NCBI GenBank assembly: GCA_045599345.1
Contig: JAZRVV010000047.1
Location: 1 to 14,142 of the forward strand
Reading direction: 5' to 3'
DNA: 14,142 bases
Source of the DNA: UBA1227 sp045599345
Lineage (GTDB): Bacteria > Bacillota > Clostridia > Oscillospirales > Acutalibacteraceae
Numbering within the stretch: position 1 is the first letter of the stretch; every line of letters starts with the position of its first letter. Below, piece by piece: positions 12,582 through 14,142 of the stretch. Both the position numbers and the translations under genes were made by a program. The notes under the pieces were generated by a model. The model worked only from the letters and a program-made list of their open reading frames with translations. It ran no database searches and was not told the DNA's origin.

Positions 12582-14142
12582 ATGTCTATCAAAAATGGTA
12601 ATTTTGTTAAAATTATTGCTGCATTAATCTCATTATCTATTATTTTGGGATTACTGCCATTAAGCAGCATTCATGCTACAGCGGACAATTTATATGTTAA
12701 GGATTTCTCATATACTATTGATAAAACTTATGCTGATCCTTCTAATTTTCATATGGCTTCATCAAGTACTGATACTATGCATATTCCTCACTGGATTGGA
12801 GACCCTGGTTTTACAGATTCCTACTCTACTAACTCTGAAAAAATTAATGCATTGGATGGCGTAGTTCTATTTTCGGATACTGCGAAAGCATATAACTTTG
12901 GCATCGATACTGATAATGACTATTGGGCAGGTTCAATTGCGACAAACATAAATTATATTGAAGCTAGTTTTGTTCTTTCAGACGGAAGTATAAAACCGGT
13001 TAAAATTGATTTTAAAAATACCGATAGTAAATGGAAGATGTATTTGGAAATTCAAGATAAGAATGACAAATTTGCGACATTTAAAGTTGACGAAGTAAAA
13101 ATTCCATCGACACCTAATGCTGAAGCAAGGAATAAATTGACACTTATAGGTGGAAGTGTCACAAATGAAATGATAATCGGTATTCTTGATTCTAGTAGGT
13201 CCTATGAACCAACTTTGAGGGATGATAGAACAATAGGTGGAAAAACCTATGTGGCTGGTTCTAAAGGTGTTTCCGCTGGCAAAGGTACTGAATGGGATGA
13301 TTCGTATCTTGATAACTTGAATAATTACACAACTTATTTTGTAACAGATATAAATGTTGAAGGTGTTGGCACACAGACAGTAATATTGAAACTTGATGTT
13401 GTAATTGATATTAACTGTGCTGGATGTCTTACATACAATGTTTCTGATTGTATTTTGGCAAATACTTATAGGATAGATATCGATGAGACATCTAAGTATT
13501 ATGATCCAACAATGGCAAATACAGTAACGTGTAATCTAACTGGTGATTTTACGGATAGTAAGGTTATTAATCTTGATTCAAATGGAGCAGGTACTGCTTC
13601 AACAATGTTGAATCTAGACCCAACAAATAATAGTTATTCTATGACTCTCAAAGAAACACCAATAGAAAATGTTGTAACAACTCCAAGTGCTGGTTATACT
13701 ATCAACCTTCAATCTAAGGACATTATTCAAGGTGTAAGTGATTACAAGTTGTGGACTGCTACAGTAAATGGTGTAGCATATGACAATCATATGACTGCCG
13801 AATTCTTGAATACGTTTCCTATTATTGATATTAGCGATGCAACAATATCATCATCAAATAGACCGGTATATTCGGGAGAACCAATTGATTTGGATGAATT
13901 TAGTTTTTCTACAGATTTAGATGGTATTGAACTTCCTTCAAACGTTGTTAAGTATCATTTCTACTCTGATATAGAGTGTAATAATGAAGTATTAGATAGT
14001 AGTAATAATCCAAGTGTACCAACTGATGCAGGCGTTTATTATGTCAAGGCTGAAGGTGTTGAGGCTGAAGGATACACTTGTGTTACTTCAGCTTTAGTTG
14101 TGAGAGTAAATAAAGCATCTGTATTAAAGCCAGAGGTAAATA
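12582..14142 (+). CDS. Large secreted or surface protein with Ig-like repeat region (3' end outside window)
   Basis: The frame is open from ATG 12582 to the window end (520 codons) with no stop. Residues 1-34 form a signal peptide: Lys 4 and Lys 10, a hydrophobic core (11-28), and HATA with an A-x-A cleavage site after Ala 34. The mature part is rich in Asn, Asp, Ser, Thr and Tyr, with few charged clusters, typical of an extracellular beta-rich protein. I do not recognise residues 35-410. From about 415 to the edge the pattern (ATISSSNRPVYSGEP, later DAGVYYVKAEGVEAEGY) fits MBG/YDG-type bacterial Ig-like repeats, which often come in tandem before a wall or membrane anchor. The ribosome site is weak (AAAAGG at 12566-12571, 10 bases before ATG). 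The gene is visibly more AT-rich than its neighbours, with frequent ATA, AGT and AAT codons, possibly a sign of transfer. Confidence 0.8.
   Translation, partial: MSIKNGNFVKIIAALISLSIILGLLPLSSIHATADNLYVKDFSYTIDKTYADPSNFHMASSSTDTMHIPHWIGDPGFTDSYSTNSEKINALDGVVLFSDTAKAYNFGIDTDNDYWAGSIATNINYIEASFVLSDGSIKPVKIDFKNTDSKWKMYLEIQDKNDKFATFKVDEVKIPSTPNAEARNKLTLIGGSVTNEMIIGILDSSRSYEPTLRDDRTIGGKTYVAGSKGVSAGKGTEWDDSYLDNLNNYTTYFVTDINVEGVGTQTVILKLDVVIDINCAGCLTYNVSDCILANTYRIDIDETSKYYDPTMANTVTCNLTGDFTDSKVINLDSNGAGTASTMLNLDPTNNSYSMTLKETPIENVVTTPSAGYTINLQSKDIIQGVSDYKLWTATVNGVAYDNHMTAEFLNTFPIIDISDATISSSNRPVYSGEPIDLDEFSFSTDLDGIELPSNVVKYHFYSDIECNNEVLDSSNNPSVPTDAGVYYVKAEGVEAEGYTCVTSALVVRVNKASVLKPEVN

Noticed and set aside
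12673..12864. 63-codon frame at the start of the secreted-protein gene
   Set aside because: It is in a different frame inside the much longer open frame that begins at 12582 with a signal peptide.
1..14142. CRISPR arrays, tRNA or rRNA genes, insertion sequences, att sites
   Set aside because: No spaced repeats, cloverleaf-like segments, transposase or integrase motifs were found on either strand.

Overview
The window looks like chromosome of an anaerobic, low-to-mid GC Gram-positive bacterium of the Clostridia type. This rests on strong AGGAGG-type ribosome binding sites, sigma-A-like promoters, compact hairpin-plus-U terminators, an ECF-type vitamin transporter, a lipoprotein and a secreted protein with Gram-positive-style signal peptides. 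Genus cannot be told from the sequence alone. No IS element, tRNA, rRNA or CRISPR array was seen.

Layout. (1) 1-1200: the first 22 codons of a leftward gene, probably a CNNM/HlyC-type membrane protein, and a rightward RluC/RluD-type pseudouridine synthase. They are fired by back-to-back promoters whose -35 boxes overlap at 132-138. A hairpin at 1165-1192 ends the synthase and probably also the convergent operon. (2) 1214-4061: a leftward operon of two paralogous uroporphyrinogen-decarboxylase-superfamily proteins (not HemE) and a 65-residue unknown protein. Each paralog has its own TTGACT-N17 promoter, and the two promoters resemble each other. (3) 4102-8077: a strong promoter, a cobalamin riboswitch with a terminator, then an ECF transporter operon: T component, fused double ATPase, S component, and a small lipoprotein with a transcobalamin-C-terminal-like (DUF4430) domain. 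This is a complete B12-controlled vitamin uptake system. (4) 8117-10081: uvrB on its own. (5) 10082-12499: tandem AT-rich dyads, a long AT-rich terminator, then a two-gene operon of a CofE-like gamma-glutamyl ligase and a GMP synthase that has only the ATP-pyrophosphatase half. (6) 12515-14142: the start of a large AT-rich gene for a secreted protein with an Ig-like repeat region, cut by the window end.

How the parts may connect. The uroD-like operon and the B12 transport operon are divergent and share a 160-base control region with a perfect 12-bp palindrome. Many non-HemE members of the UroD superfamily are methyltransferases of corrinoid-dependent pathways, so B12 uptake next to them makes sense, but no corrinoid protein gene is in the window and the link is inference. 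The most unusual points are the divergence of the two UroD-like paralogs at their putative metal site, the stand-alone GMP synthase ATPase half paired with a CofE-like ligase, and the transcobalamin-like lipoprotein in the transporter operon.
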